The notes: generated from the letters alone by a model not told the origin. Counted from the stretch's first letter, positions 49,731-59,346 are shown. The stretch: DNA of 64,000 bases from an uncultured Candidatus Saccharibacteria bacterium (GCA_947253945.1 CAMYAY010000001.1:62001-126000), one strand, 5' to 3'. Made by a program: numbers and translations.

Positions 49731-50714
49731 ATGTTGGAAAGACTAAATTCACAGTCTGTCCTTCTCCTAATTGTTAGCATAGTCATCTTAATTGAGGTGA
49801 CCTATTTGACGGTTATGAAGTTAAGGCAGCGCAAACTGAAAGTGGCGCGCGGGTCAATATTGTTAGACTCGTGCTCAATTATGGATGGCAGGATTATTGA
49901 CCTTGCCAAGACTGGTATTATTACCTCAGAAATTATTGTGCCGCGGTCTGTAGTGGTTGAGATGCAGCTGTTGGCAGATAAATCTGACCATGAGAAGCGC
50001 GTGCGGGCACGGCGTGGTCTAGAAAATGTACGTCTCTTAAAGACGATGGATACGGTCAGCGTGGCGATTGTGAATGATGGCAAGGTTGGTAAGGGCGGAG
50101 TGGACGAACGTCTATTAGATATTGCCAAAAATTATGATGCTTCAATTGCAACGACCGACTTTAATTTAAATCGTGTAGCTAAGGTGATGGATGTGCCGGT
50201 AATCAATGTGAATGAAATTGCACAAGTGATGCGTGCTAATCATTTCCCTGGCGACCAAGTAGAAATCGAGCTACTGCAAGCAGGTGCAAACCGCAGCCAA
50301 GCTGTGGGCTATCTTGATGATGGCACTATGGTTGTGGTTGAGGATAGTAAAGATTTAATCGGCTCGCGCGTGAAGGTGGAAATTATTCGCTCATTGCAGA
50401 CTGAAGCTGGGCGTATGATGTTTGCGAAGAAGATTGAGCGTGTGGTTCAGCAAAATAACAAACCGGCTGCACACAAACGCGATAAGTCGGTTAGCGCTAA
50501 AATCAAGTCAGCGCCCGCCTTTCATTCTGACCAATTAACAAAGCAGCATAGCGCGGAGAAGGTGAAGTCTAAATCCGAAGCAAAACGGAATAATAGTAGT
50601 ACAGCTAAAGCTTCGCGTCGTCGGGCTCCATCGCAGTCTAGTGTAGAGCGCCAAGTAGTGGCGTTGGCTAACGCGCAACAGACAAGTTATGACGAAGTCG
50701 ACAAAACAAAGTAA
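49731..50714 (+). CDS. Membrane-anchored PIN-TRAM domain protein (YacL-like)
   Basis: A 327-residue protein. One N-terminal transmembrane helix (SVLLLIVSIVILIEVTYLTV) is followed by a PIN domain starting LLDSCSIMDGRIIDLAKTG (D46), with DERLLDIAKNYDASIATTDF carrying further acidic residues. A TRAM-like domain follows (~190-240, GYLDDGTMVVVEDSKDLIGS), then a long basic, disordered tail (~245-327). PIN domains are metal-dependent RNases, and TRAM binds RNA. It is related to YacL but lacks the four-helix N-terminal region. Its 3' end overlaps the convergent membrane protein gene by 47 bases. Confidence 0.88.
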   Translation: MLERLNSQSVLLLIVSIVILIEVTYLTVMKLRQRKLKVARGSILLDSCSIMDGRIIDLAKTGIITSEIIVPRSVVVEMQLLADKSDHEKRVRARRGLENVRLLKTMDTVSVAIVNDGKVGKGGVDERLLDIAKNYDASIATTDFNLNRVAKVMDVPVINVNEIAQVMRANHFPGDQVEIELLQAGANRSQAVGYLDDGTMVVVEDSKDLIGSRVKVEIIRSLQTEAGRMMFAKKIERVVQQNNKPAAHKRDKSVSAKIKSAPAFHSDQLTKQHSAEKVKSKSEAKRNNSSTAKASRRRAPSQSSVERQVVALANAQQTSYDEVDKTK

Positions 50715-51768
50715 TTACCCAGAGCATAATACCGAAGTCAATAAATAGCTCAAGGTATTCGGTTGGAGTGCCATGATTGTAATCCCAGATGTGGTTGAAG
50801 AATAAACTGCCAACCATAGTTATAATTGATAGAGTTAAGATTAGGGCTGGCTGTTGCCAGTTCTGATTTTGTTTTAGTTGATTATATAGAATTATGATTA
50901 TAGCTGCAATCGTGCCGAGCATAATAAATAAATTAGAATTATAATAAACCCCGGAAGCAGTTTGGTAGTTAGCTAGCAGTGGATCTGAGAGCATAAAGGC
51001 GGGCGCAAATATTAGGGTAAATTGCTGTGGCGGTAAAAAGTCAGCTAAATATGCTAATTTGTGGCTGCGCAGCCATCTAGTGAGCGATGAATTAAATAAT
51101 GGCAGTAATATCAATAAGATCCAACCGCCGAGATAAAGTATATTTTGGAATAATTGTGTAGCGAGATTGTGAAAGTTAGTTTCCTTTTGGATATTGTAGG
51201 TGGCAATGAGGTCTGGAGTCTTCCAATTAAAGATGCGCTGTCCCCAAGATAATTCTTCGCCCGCCATTAAAAATAGAATGATTGCTAGTAAAAAGCAAAC
51301 AATAGCTGTTTTACGATGTTTTTTGCGATTAGCTAGCACCATATAACAACATAGGGCGGCTCCAATTAGCTCCATACCACATTTAATAAAGATACCAGGA
51401 CGATAAAATGGCCAGGTTTCCTTGCGAATCAGGTCGCTGGCAAACTGCGGGAATGTGATTTGAAGGATGAGACATACCGCGACAACCATCGGCAGAGCGA
51501 TGGCTAGCTTTGAGTATGGTGTTTTGCAGCTACTTTTATCGCTAGCTAGATTAGCTAAATTATACTGTGCTAATAAAATACCACTAAAACTGACAGCACA
51601 GAGTATAATGGCTAGGCGTAATAAGTTAAACAACCAACTGGTAGCCAGTGGATAGGCCCATTTACTTGGTGCAAAAAAGAGCACCAAAGCCGCCAAGATA
51701 GATATGGTAGTGGCGACTTTAGCAATATTGTTTAATTGTGAATGGTGTGCGTCAATTGATTTTGGCAA
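50668..51768 (-). CDS. Polytopic membrane protein, unknown function
   Basis: A 366-residue protein with about nine or ten hydrophobic helices, such as ATTISILAALVLFFAP, LAIALPMVVAVCLILQI, VCFLLAIILFLMAGE and FIMLGTIAAIIIILYN. A conserved-looking acidic loop GEELSWGQRIFNW lies near the centre. I recognise no transporter signature. Start is TTG with AAAGGAGAA in front. It follows the PBP gene by 22 nt and is probably co-transcribed with it, which suggests an envelope role such as lipid-linked precursor or surface polymer handling; that is only context. The last 47 bases overlap the PIN-TRAM gene end. Confidence 0.6.
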   Translation of the reverse strand: MPKSIDAHHSQLNNIAKVATTISILAALVLFFAPSKWAYPLATSWLFNLLRLAIILCAVSFSGILLAQYNLANLASDKSSCKTPYSKLAIALPMVVAVCLILQITFPQFASDLIRKETWPFYRPGIFIKCGMELIGAALCCYMVLANRKKHRKTAIVCFLLAIILFLMAGEELSWGQRIFNWKTPDLIATYNIQKETNFHNLATQLFQNILYLGGWILLILLPLFNSSLTRWLRSHKLAYLADFLPPQQFTLIFAPAFMLSDPLLANYQTASGVYYNSNLFIMLGTIAAIIIILYNQLKQNQNWQQPALILTLSIITMVGSLFFNHIWDYNHGTPTEYLELFIDFGIMLWVITLFCRLRHNLSVAR

Positions 51769-51790
51769 AATTCTCCTTTGGCTGGATGTT

Positions 51791-54508
51791 TTAATCGCTA
51801 TTTAGTGTGCGCGACAAGCTGGTGGTGTAAAAGCCGGCATCGGTGACGGTGGCGCTGACGTTGTAGCTTGAGGTATTACCCTTCTCAAGCGTTACGTCCC
51901 ATGAACCGCCACTGAGTTGTGCGTCGTAATTCTTACCGTTAATTGTCATACTTGCGCCGGTAATTGGATTAGTACCCTTCATGGCAATGACTGATATGAC
52001 AACATATTTCTTCCCATCACTAGAACTGCGCGGCGTGAGGGTGATTTCGGAAATAAACGGCTTATTATCAGTACATTTGTGGAAGTCATCCACGGCTTCG
52101 GCATTATAGCCATCTGGCGCTGTAATAGTAGTCTTGTTGATTAATGTGTCGGTAATCTTAGTAATCTCTAGAGTTTCCTTTGCGCCATCCGGAGTGCATC
52201 CGCCGGCACGCTTTTTACTAACCTTATCGAATACTACTTTCTGGGTCGAAGTGGTTTTCTGCGACTTGTTGTACCACGATGGATAAAGGTCGTGCTCGCC
52301 GTCTACATTCAGGTCTTGAATACCATTTGGCCGGTTAAACCACTCGTTTTCCTTATAAAGCCCATTTTTCTTAAAGTAGTCATAGATATCTTGAGTAATA
52401 TCAGCAATTACTGGTCCTAGCGACATACCATCAGCATTGCCGCGTAGAGCAGAAGGAGTATGATTACCGGCCCAAACTGATAGAGTGGCCTTAGGAGTGA
52501 AGCTCATCATCCAAATATCCTTTGGTCGATTGCCAATGTTACTCGTACCAGTCTTGGTTCCTGTCTTAATGTTTTTGAAGTAGAAGCCAGTTGGGCGCCA
52601 GCCGAATGTATCCTTTCGGGCGTTGTCATCTGAAAGAATGTCGCTAATAATGTAGGTAGTTTGCGGGTCGAAGACTTGTTTTGCGCTATCCTTCCACTCG
52701 TAGAGCTTTTCCTTCTGGCTATTTTTAACTTCTAGCACGGTAGTGTAAGGTTTATAGACGCCACCACGGGCAATTGTTGCAAAGGCGTTGACGTGTTCAA
52801 CTTGTTTGACACCACAACCACCAATGGCGGAGGCGAGACCGGAATTGCGGTCGGCACCATCTGTACAATAACTTTGGTCGCCAGCGTCGCGAATCATTTT
52901 CCAAGTTGGAGCGGCGCCGCCATTTAATGCCATTGCTTTAATGGCAGGTACGTTACGTGAGCCACCGAGCGACTTGCGAATTGGGATGTTGCCTTTAAAG
53001 CGACCATCGGCGTTATTGACAGAATTGCCGCTAGTGGTGCGATAAATGTTTTGCGGAATTGGCGTATCTGGGATAATTGAGCCACCACCGAACGTACCGT
53101 TAGGATTATTTTGATTGTTAATTAGCGAGGCGTAAACCAAAGGCTTAATTGATGAACCCGGCTGGATGAATGAGGTGGCGGAGTTGACGGCACCGTATCC
53201 AGGGTAATTGTAATCGCGACTACCTTGGACGCCGAGCAACTGACCAGTTTGGTTATCAATCATAGCCATTGATGAGTTATCGAAGCCATAACGATGCTGC
53301 AGGTAGGATAGACGGCCAGTAAATAGGCTGCGCGTGGTGTCCTCGAGCTTGTCTTGCACGTGACTATCAAGGGTAGTTTTAACAGTTAGGCCACCTTGAC
53401 CGACGATTTTAGCGCCCAGCTTTTCAGTCAGTTCATTCTTTACCATTTGGATAAAGTGTGGAGCTTTAGCGCCGGCGAACTGTTGAGCCAGTGGCTTGAG
53501 TTTGTCGAGCGTTGGAATCTTCTTGGCATCCTCAGCTTCCTTCTCGGTAATCATACCTTGTTCAGCCATATATGAAATCACTGTTTTTTGGCGCGCCAAA
53601 AGTGCGTTATTACCGCGAGTATTGTATGGATTGTACCAAGCCGGCGACTGTGGAATTGAGGCAAGTAAGGCGGCTTCATCAATAGTTAAGTCCTTGGCGG
53701 ATTTACCAAAATAAGTCTGAGCTGCTGACTCAACACCGTTGCGACGGCCACCATATGGAGACTCATTGAGATACATAGTCAAAATTTGGTCTTTACTGTA
53801 GATATTTTCTGCTTCAAAAGCAAGGATGGCTTCCTTAATCTTGCGTGGAATACCGGTAATGCCACGGTTGCTAGCTTGGTCAGCGAAGAAAACCTGCTTA
53901 ATTAGCTGCTGAGTTAGCGTAGAACCACCCTGTGTGCTACGAGATTTCTTAAAAATGTTGTTAACAATGGCACGCAAAGTACCAGAAATAGATACGCCAC
54001 CGTGTTTATAAAAGTTTTTATCCTCAATAGCTACCGTAGCGTCCTTAATGTATTTACTAATTTTATCTGAATCAACTACGAGCCGATACTCGCCGGAACC
54101 CTTATCTTCCCACAGAAGTTGATTGTTGCGGTCGTAGTATTTGGTTACAGTAGTCTGGACGCGTTTGTTTAGCTCTGACGGCTGGAGTGATTTAAGCTCG
54201 CCGCGGAAATAGAAGAATGAGATTACGAGGATAATTGCAATGGCGGCAATAGTACCACCGAATATTTTGCCAAGCATCTTGAGTCCGTCAAGTGAAAACC
54301 AGTATTTGAACACGCGCTTCGGTGCAAAGTGAGTGAAGAATCGCTTAATTGGATTCTTTGGCAGTGTGGCTAAATATTCAGCCCTGGCGCGGCTGCGCCG
54401 TTCGCGCCTAACAGCGCGTTTACTCTTGTTTTGCTCATGCGCTAGATTAGAATAAGTCATAAACTTGCGACCGCTATCTAAATCATCGTGAGCTGGTTTC
54501 TTGGTCAT
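51791..54508 (-). CDS. Class A penicillin-binding protein (transglycosylase/transpeptidase)
   Basis: A 905-residue bifunctional murein synthase. It has a basic cytoplasmic tail (1-~75), a transmembrane helix (~82-101), and a GT51 domain with the catalytic Glu at 162 (AIEDKNFYKHGG) and STQGGSTLTQQLIKQ. The transpeptidase domain has S462-x-x-K465 (GSSIKPL), S527-R-N and K662-T-G. A C-terminal Ig-like domain follows (~790-905, ITLTPRSSSDGKKYVVISVI). It polymerises and crosslinks peptidoglycan on the outer face of the membrane. It starts from an ATG with GAGGG 9-10 nt upstream. Confidence 0.95.
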   Translation of the reverse strand: MTKKPAHDDLDSGRKFMTYSNLAHEQNKSKRAVRRERRSRARAEYLATLPKNPIKRFFTHFAPKRVFKYWFSLDGLKMLGKIFGGTIAAIAIILVISFFYFRGELKSLQPSELNKRVQTTVTKYYDRNNQLLWEDKGSGEYRLVVDSDKISKYIKDATVAIEDKNFYKHGGVSISGTLRAIVNNIFKKSRSTQGGSTLTQQLIKQVFFADQASNRGITGIPRKIKEAILAFEAENIYSKDQILTMYLNESPYGGRRNGVESAAQTYFGKSAKDLTIDEAALLASIPQSPAWYNPYNTRGNNALLARQKTVISYMAEQGMITEKEAEDAKKIPTLDKLKPLAQQFAGAKAPHFIQMVKNELTEKLGAKIVGQGGLTVKTTLDSHVQDKLEDTTRSLFTGRLSYLQHRYGFDNSSMAMIDNQTGQLLGVQGSRDYNYPGYGAVNSATSFIQPGSSIKPLVYASLINNQNNPNGTFGGGSIIPDTPIPQNIYRTTSGNSVNNADGRFKGNIPIRKSLGGSRNVPAIKAMALNGGAAPTWKMIRDAGDQSYCTDGADRNSGLASAIGGCGVKQVEHVNAFATIARGGVYKPYTTVLEVKNSQKEKLYEWKDSAKQVFDPQTTYIISDILSDDNARKDTFGWRPTGFYFKNIKTGTKTGTSNIGNRPKDIWMMSFTPKATLSVWAGNHTPSALRGNADGMSLGPVIADITQDIYDYFKKNGLYKENEWFNRPNGIQDLNVDGEHDLYPSWYNKSQKTTSTQKVVFDKVSKKRAGGCTPDGAKETLEITKITDTLINKTTITAPDGYNAEAVDDFHKCTDNKPFISEITLTPRSSSDGKKYVVISVIAMKGTNPITGASMTINGKNYDAQLSGGSWDVTLEKGNTSSYNVSATVTDAGFYTTSLSRTLNSD

Positions 54509-54543
54509 AAATCTTACCCTCGCTTTTCTCGCTTAACATTACC

Positions 54544-54552
54544 ATTTTAACA
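54544..54552 (-). promoter_or_regulatory. Extended -10 promoter for the PBP gene
   Basis: Minus strand TGT-TAAAAT, with the hexamer at 54549-54544. A ~28-nt leader carries GAGGG before the ATG at 54508. It is divergent from tyrS. Confidence 0.55.
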
Positions 54553-54580
54553 CGCATGGCGCTCAAACTCAACATTTTTG

Positions 54581-54589
54581 TGCTAATAT
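54581..54589 (+). promoter_or_regulatory. Extended -10 promoter for tyrS (leaderless)
   Basis: TGC-TAATAT with the hexamer at 54584-54589. Six bases separate it from the ATG at 54596, leaving no room for a T-box. Confidence 0.62.
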
Positions 54590-54595
54590 ATAAGT

Positions 54596-55816
54596 ATGAA
54601 ATTGAGCGAAGAATTGAAATGGCGTGGATTGGTCGGTCAGACGACAGTGTCTGATTTAAGCGAACTCGACAAGCCGGGGCGTACGTTTTATTTTGGTGCT
54701 GATCCGAGTCGCGACAGTATGACGATTGGTAATTTGGCGGCGATGATTCTTTGCTTGCGTTTTATTAAGGCTGGCTGGAAGGGTATCATTTTGGCTGGCG
54801 GTGCGACTGGTATGGCTGGTGGTGACCCAGACGGCAAAGATGAGACGCGCTCAAAAATGACATTAGAGACCATTGGGCATAACGTGGCGGGGATTCGTGG
54901 CCAGTTTGCGCGGATCTTTCGTGATGCTGATGTTGAAATTGTAAACAATTACGATTGGTTTAAGGACATTAATTTTGTTGATTTTCTGCGTAACATTGGC
55001 TGGCAATTTTCAATGACTCAATTGCTTGACCGTGAATTTGTAAAGAATCGCATTGGCGAAGGCGGCAAAGGTATTAATTACGCGGAATTTTCTTATATGC
55101 TAATGCAGGGCTACGATTACTTGCATTTATATCGTACTAAACACGCTGAGCTAGAACTTTGTGCCGTCGATCAATTTGGCAACTGTGCCTGTGGTATGCA
55201 ATTAATTCGTAAGTTGGAGGGCGCGCAGGTCAACGTGTTTGGTATGCCGTTAGTAATTAATAAATCTACGGGCAAGAAATTTGGCAAATCTGAGGCTGGC
55301 GCAGTTTGGCTGGAACCAAAATATACTAGTGTATTTAAATTCTACCAGTTCTGGCTCAATGTCGATGATGCGGGCGTGATTGACTATTTGAAAATTTATA
55401 CCTTCCTTGATAAAAGCGAGATTGAGCAGCTTGAGATTGAGCAACAAGCTAATCCGGGTGCGCGGTTGGCACAACACCGATTAGCGGAGGCAGTAACGGA
55501 GCTAGTTCATGGTAAGGCAGCTATGAAGTCAGTGAAGCGTGTAACAGACACACTGTTCAGTGGTGCAAATGTGGCCGAGCTGAACGGCGCTGATTTGGCA
55601 GTGTTAGCTCAAGAAATAACAACGGTGGAACTTGGCGAGCAGACATTAGTTGATTTATTGTTGGCGGGCAAATTAGCTAGCAGTAAGTCTGAAGCGCGAC
55701 GTTTAATTGAACAAAATGCCATCTCAGCTAATGGTGTAAAGGTGGGTCTGGGCTATCACCCGACTGCACCATGCTTATTGCGCCGTGGCAAGAATCAATT
55801 TATGTTAGTTAAATAA
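54596..55816 (+). CDS. tyrS: Tyrosine--tRNA ligase, HIGH motif variant
   Basis: A 406-residue class I synthetase. FGADPSRDSMTIGNLAAM holds the usual HIGH motif as T43-I-G-N46. ILAGGATGMAGGDPDGK, the Tyr/ATP-site helix YAEFSYMLMQGYDYLHL and the KMSKS loop K228-F-G-K-S232 are all clear. The C-terminal S4 RNA-binding domain (~340-406) reads LVDLLLAGKLASSKSEARRLI. It charges tRNA-Tyr in the cytoplasm. Loss of both His of HIGH is unusual for the enzyme as generally known, but all else is intact. A membrane protein gene follows 5 nt later. Confidence 0.93.
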   Translation: MKLSEELKWRGLVGQTTVSDLSELDKPGRTFYFGADPSRDSMTIGNLAAMILCLRFIKAGWKGIILAGGATGMAGGDPDGKDETRSKMTLETIGHNVAGIRGQFARIFRDADVEIVNNYDWFKDINFVDFLRNIGWQFSMTQLLDREFVKNRIGEGGKGINYAEFSYMLMQGYDYLHLYRTKHAELELCAVDQFGNCACGMQLIRKLEGAQVNVFGMPLVINKSTGKKFGKSEAGAVWLEPKYTSVFKFYQFWLNVDDAGVIDYLKIYTFLDKSEIEQLEIEQQANPGARLAQHRLAEAVTELVHGKAAMKSVKRVTDTLFSGANVAELNGADLAVLAQEITTVELGEQTLVDLLLAGKLASSKSEARRLIEQNAISANGVKVGLGYHPTAPCLLRRGKNQFMLVK

Positions 55817-55821
55817 ATTGG

Positions 55822-56466
55822 ATGGGTGGGATGAAAGTTAGCCGAAAGCGAAAATACGGTAAGGCAATAATACGTTCGATTCGAGTGCGGCGTTTTATGC
55901 GACAACGTGTTTGGTGGTGCCGCATTGTCAGTGTTTGTAGCACTATATTATATAAGCTGGCTCAGCTGGCGCAGTTTTGTGCGATTGGCGCGCTTTTGAT
56001 AATAGCTTTCATTTCTTTATTTGGGCTATGGCCGCAGTTTAATGGTTACATGTATGATGTATCGTCAGGGATGAACACAAAACCGTTGTTTGAGATGTCG
56101 CTGGGTACGAAGTTTTTCTTAAGTTGGTTAATTGCTAATATTGACCCACTGTCGCGTTTCTTCTTGCTTGCTTCGCCAGTAGCTCTGCTTATTTTGATTG
56201 CAATGTTTGGGCTTTGGATAGTAGACCGCCTATCTAGAGTGTTTCAAGCTTCATTTGAGGTTACACGCTCGATAGCTGATGAAGTGATGGCGGCTATTTT
56301 ATGGGCGCTCGTCTTGATAGCTACGTGGTTTGCGTTCGACCCACACATTGCTTTCGTGCCGATGCTAGCGATTACGTTAGCGATGGTGGCTAATGTTGGT
56401 TTATATGTACTTAGTTATGCCATTAGGCCCAAACTAAAAGTTCCGAAATGGCGTATTATAAAGTAA
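55822..56466 (+). CDS. Small polytopic membrane protein, unknown function
   Basis: A 214-residue protein. The N-terminus is very basic (KVSRKRKYGKAIIRSIRVRR), and four hydrophobic helices follow (~55-75, ~98-125, ~160-180, ~183-200). I recognise no family. The start is uncertain: ATG 55822 and ATG 55831 are both in frame, and the GGGTGGG before the second is too close to be a proper site. It lies between tyrS and recG with 5-nt gaps, so it is read as part of the tyrS-recG transcript. Confidence 0.55.
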   Translation: MGGMKVSRKRKYGKAIIRSIRVRRFMRQRVWWCRIVSVCSTILYKLAQLAQFCAIGALLIIAFISLFGLWPQFNGYMYDVSSGMNTKPLFEMSLGTKFFLSWLIANIDPLSRFFLLASPVALLILIAMFGLWIVDRLSRVFQASFEVTRSIADEVMAAILWALVLIATWFAFDPHIAFVPMLAITLAMVANVGLYVLSYAIRPKLKVPKWRIIK

Positions 56467-56470
56467 TCAG

Positions 56471-58519
56471 ATGAATTTATTGACAAGCGTAGCGGAGATT
56501 AAAGGAATCGGGCCAAAGACCGCGGCGCAGTTTGTAGCGGCGGGGCTCAGTACAGTGGGCGATTTAATGGAGGATTTTCCGCGGAGTTATGAAGACTATA
56601 CTGGGGCACAAAGAATTGCCGATTTAGTTCCTGGGAAGGTGACATTGCGCGCTCGTGCTGTTAGCGTTAATAGCCGACATGTGCGCGGTAAGTTAACTAT
56701 CACCACTGCTACGCTAGAAGATTCAGCGGGCGACCAGCTGAACGCGGTGTGGTTCAATCAGCCATATCGGGCTAATCAGTTGGCGAAAGGTGATGAATTT
56801 TTATTTTCCGGTGTGTTTGAGCTAAAACATGGACGCTATCAACTTACTACGCCAACTTGTACACTGGCAAGTGATTTGCCAGTGGATAGTAATAAAATTG
56901 TGCCAGTGTACTCGATGCGGGCGGGGCTGAAGCCAAGCTTAATTTGTAAGGCCGTAGAGCAAATTAAGCCACTTTTAGAATTTGCGCCAGAGATACTACC
57001 GGCGGAAGTGATAGATAATAACGATTTGTGTAGTCGCGCGCAGGCACTTAGCGCCATTCATTTTCCATCTGACCGTGATCAGTTAGCTTTGGCACGTCAT
57101 CGTTTGGGGTTTGAGGAAGTGTTCACGATGATTCTAGCCGCTAAGCTAAACCGGATGTCAAATCAGCGGTTGAAGGGATTTCAAATTGAGTTTAATCAGC
57201 CAAAAATCAGTCAGTTTGTGGCCAACTTGCCATTTCAGTTAACCCCTGTACAGAAACGTTCTATTTGGGAAATAATCCAAGACTTTATGCGGCCAACGCC
57301 GATGAATCGTTTGTTGCAGGGTGACGTTGGCTCAGGTAAGACGGTTGTAGCGGCAGTGGCGGCGTATCAAGCATATCTTGGTGGTTACCAGACGGCATTG
57401 ATGGTGCCGACTGAAGTGCTAGCGAAGCAACATGTGGCAACTCTGAAGAAAATGCTGGAGCCATATGGCGTAAAGGTTTGTTTGCTTACTGGCTCAACTA
57501 AGGGCAAGGAGCGTGAGCTGGTGTTGAAAGAGGTTGCTAGCGGTGCAGCGCAAGTGGTGGTTGGGACGCATGCGCTGTTTCAACCTGTGGTAAAATTTAA
57601 GCAATTAGGCTTTGTGGTAATCGATGAACAACATCGTTTTGGTGTAAAGCAGCGGCAAGATTTACTTGCCAAGACCGATAGTGAGCATTTGCCGCATTTA
57701 TTGGCAATGACAGCGACGCCAATTCCACGCTCACTGCAGCTAACGATTTTTGGCGACCTTGATGTGTCGACTCTAGATCAATTGCCACAGGGGCGACAAG
57801 TAATACAGACGAAGATTGTATTGCCAAATGAGCGACCACAATTAGTTGAACGCGTGCGTGCAGAGTTGGCTGCCGGCAGACAAGTTTATTATGTGGCTGG
57901 TTTGATTGAAGATAGCGATGTGTCGGAGCGTGTGAGCGCTGAGGCATTGTATAAGACCGTGACGAAATTGTATCCTGAATATCGAGTGGGAATTTTGCAC
58001 GGTAAAATGGCGGCGGCAGATAAAGAGCGAGTAATGGAACAATTTGCAGTGCATCAGCTAGACATCTTGGTGTCGACTACTGTAATTGAGGTTGGGGTGG
58101 ATGTACCAAATGCCACTGTGATGGTAATTGAAGATGCAGAAAACTTTGGATTGTCGCAGTTGCATCAGTTAAGAGGGCGTGTTGGGCGCGGTAAATACCA
58201 GTCGTATTGCTATCTATGTCAAAGTGACACTAAGCAGCCGTCACGCCGCTTAAAGGAAGTTGAGCGCAGTAATGATGGCTTTTACTTGGCACAAGTGGAT
58301 CTGGAGTTACGTGGTGCCGGTGAGATTTATGGTACGATGCAACACGGTGATATTAATTTTCGTATGGCTAACTTAGCTGATACCAAATTACTGAGGGCAG
58401 CATCGAACAGCGCAGCAAAGGTAGCACAGGCAATTTCACAGGATGCGCAATATTTGGTAAAATATAGCCAGTTAAGACAGATGGTAAATAAGTATCAGAA
58501 GATAACAACGTTAAATTAA
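56471..58519 (+). CDS. recG: ATP-dependent DNA helicase RecG
   Basis: A 682-residue superfamily 2 helicase of usual length. The N-terminal wedge/OB domain reads VAEIKGIGPKTAAQFVAAGL and VTLRARAVSVNSR. Walker A is GDVGSGKT (284-291), Walker B-like is VVIDEQHRFGVKQR, and motif III is LLAMTATPIPRSL. TVIEVGVDVPNATVMVIEDAE and LHQLRGRVGRGKYQSYCYL follow. It remodels stalled forks and branch-migrates Holliday junctions. The stop overlaps the next start (TAATG). Confidence 0.97.
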   Translation: MNLLTSVAEIKGIGPKTAAQFVAAGLSTVGDLMEDFPRSYEDYTGAQRIADLVPGKVTLRARAVSVNSRHVRGKLTITTATLEDSAGDQLNAVWFNQPYRANQLAKGDEFLFSGVFELKHGRYQLTTPTCTLASDLPVDSNKIVPVYSMRAGLKPSLICKAVEQIKPLLEFAPEILPAEVIDNNDLCSRAQALSAIHFPSDRDQLALARHRLGFEEVFTMILAAKLNRMSNQRLKGFQIEFNQPKISQFVANLPFQLTPVQKRSIWEIIQDFMRPTPMNRLLQGDVGSGKTVVAAVAAYQAYLGGYQTALMVPTEVLAKQHVATLKKMLEPYGVKVCLLTGSTKGKERELVLKEVASGAAQVVVGTHALFQPVVKFKQLGFVVIDEQHRFGVKQRQDLLAKTDSEHLPHLLAMTATPIPRSLQLTIFGDLDVSTLDQLPQGRQVIQTKIVLPNERPQLVERVRAELAAGRQVYYVAGLIEDSDVSERVSAEALYKTVTKLYPEYRVGILHGKMAAADKERVMEQFAVHQLDILVSTTVIEVGVDVPNATVMVIEDAENFGLSQLHQLRGRVGRGKYQSYCYLCQSDTKQPSRRLKEVERSNDGFYLAQVDLELRGAGEIYGTMQHGDINFRMANLADTKLLRAASNSAAKVAQAISQDAQYLVKYSQLRQMVNKYQKITTLN

Positions 58520-59346
58520 TGTATAGTGGAACTATTATTACTCATGGTAGCGGTCGGTTAATGGGGACGCACCAGAAGATTGACCGTGTCGCGCGCAAAA
58601 AACTACATCGTTATCTCGGTGAAGGGCAATGGTTCCCGCGGACGCGTGAGATATTGCGGTTTGAAGGCCTGAATGGCCCGGATGGTATTAAGCGTAAGTC
58701 GCCCGCGCATGATGAGCCACGGCATTTTATTAATCCTGATGACCCTAATGACCGACATTTAATAGAACTGATTCGCGGCAACCAGAATAATTTAATTGAG
58801 GCGTTGATGAGTGGCAATCGTGAGCGCGCCTCATTTGAAGCAGCATGGTTAGCGCACGCCATCGTTGATGGGCTGACGCCAGCGCATCATTATCCATATG
58901 AGGAACGATTGGCGGAAATCAGAGGTAATACCAAGCAATTGCAAGATACTATTTTTCGTAAAGTTGTTATGCCGGGTGACACAATGCGTGACAAGGTGGC
59001 GAATAATTGGAAGTATTGGAAGCCGACTGGTCTGATGACGGCGCATGGTTTATATGAGGTGGGCGTGGCGTTTGCGACGGCGCCACTACGATTTAAGCGC
59101 GTAGCTTTGTCGAAGCATGACATTGAGTTGCTGCGTGCGGCGGATGATTTTGAGCCATTTTTTATGGATGCAGTGCAACGAGTGCACCAACATAAAATCT
59201 ACGACCGGTTTTTGCAGCGTGGCTGGACTGAATCGTTGGCACGTGAGACTAAAAATTTTTTGTTGCCAGAAATGATTCATGCTGTGTTGATGGCATGGTA
59301 TTTTTGTGCTTATCAGGCGAAGGTTAAGCGACATGGCGACGGTTAG
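58519..59346 (+). CDS. Zinc-dependent phospholipase C/nuclease-fold-like protein
   Basis: A 275-residue protein I place tentatively. His/Asp clusters are spaced as in zinc phospholipase C and S1/P1 nucleases: H9, H18 (GTHQKIDRVARK), a DEPRHFINPDD segment (~65-75), and AAWLAHAIVDGLTPAHHYPY (H113, D117, H123, H124). No signal peptide is evident, which is odd for this usually secreted fold. It is coupled to recG upstream and overlaps rsmD by 14 bases downstream, so it is made with cytoplasmic nucleic-acid enzymes. An intracellular lipid or nucleotide hydrolase is possible. Function is not assigned. Confidence 0.5.
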   Translation: MYSGTIITHGSGRLMGTHQKIDRVARKKLHRYLGEGQWFPRTREILRFEGLNGPDGIKRKSPAHDEPRHFINPDDPNDRHLIELIRGNQNNLIEALMSGNRERASFEAAWLAHAIVDGLTPAHHYPYEERLAEIRGNTKQLQDTIFRKVVMPGDTMRDKVANNWKYWKPTGLMTAHGLYEVGVAFATAPLRFKRVALSKHDIELLRAADDFEPFFMDAVQRVHQHKIYDRFLQRGWTESLARETKNFLLPEMIHAVLMAWYFCAYQAKVKRHGDG

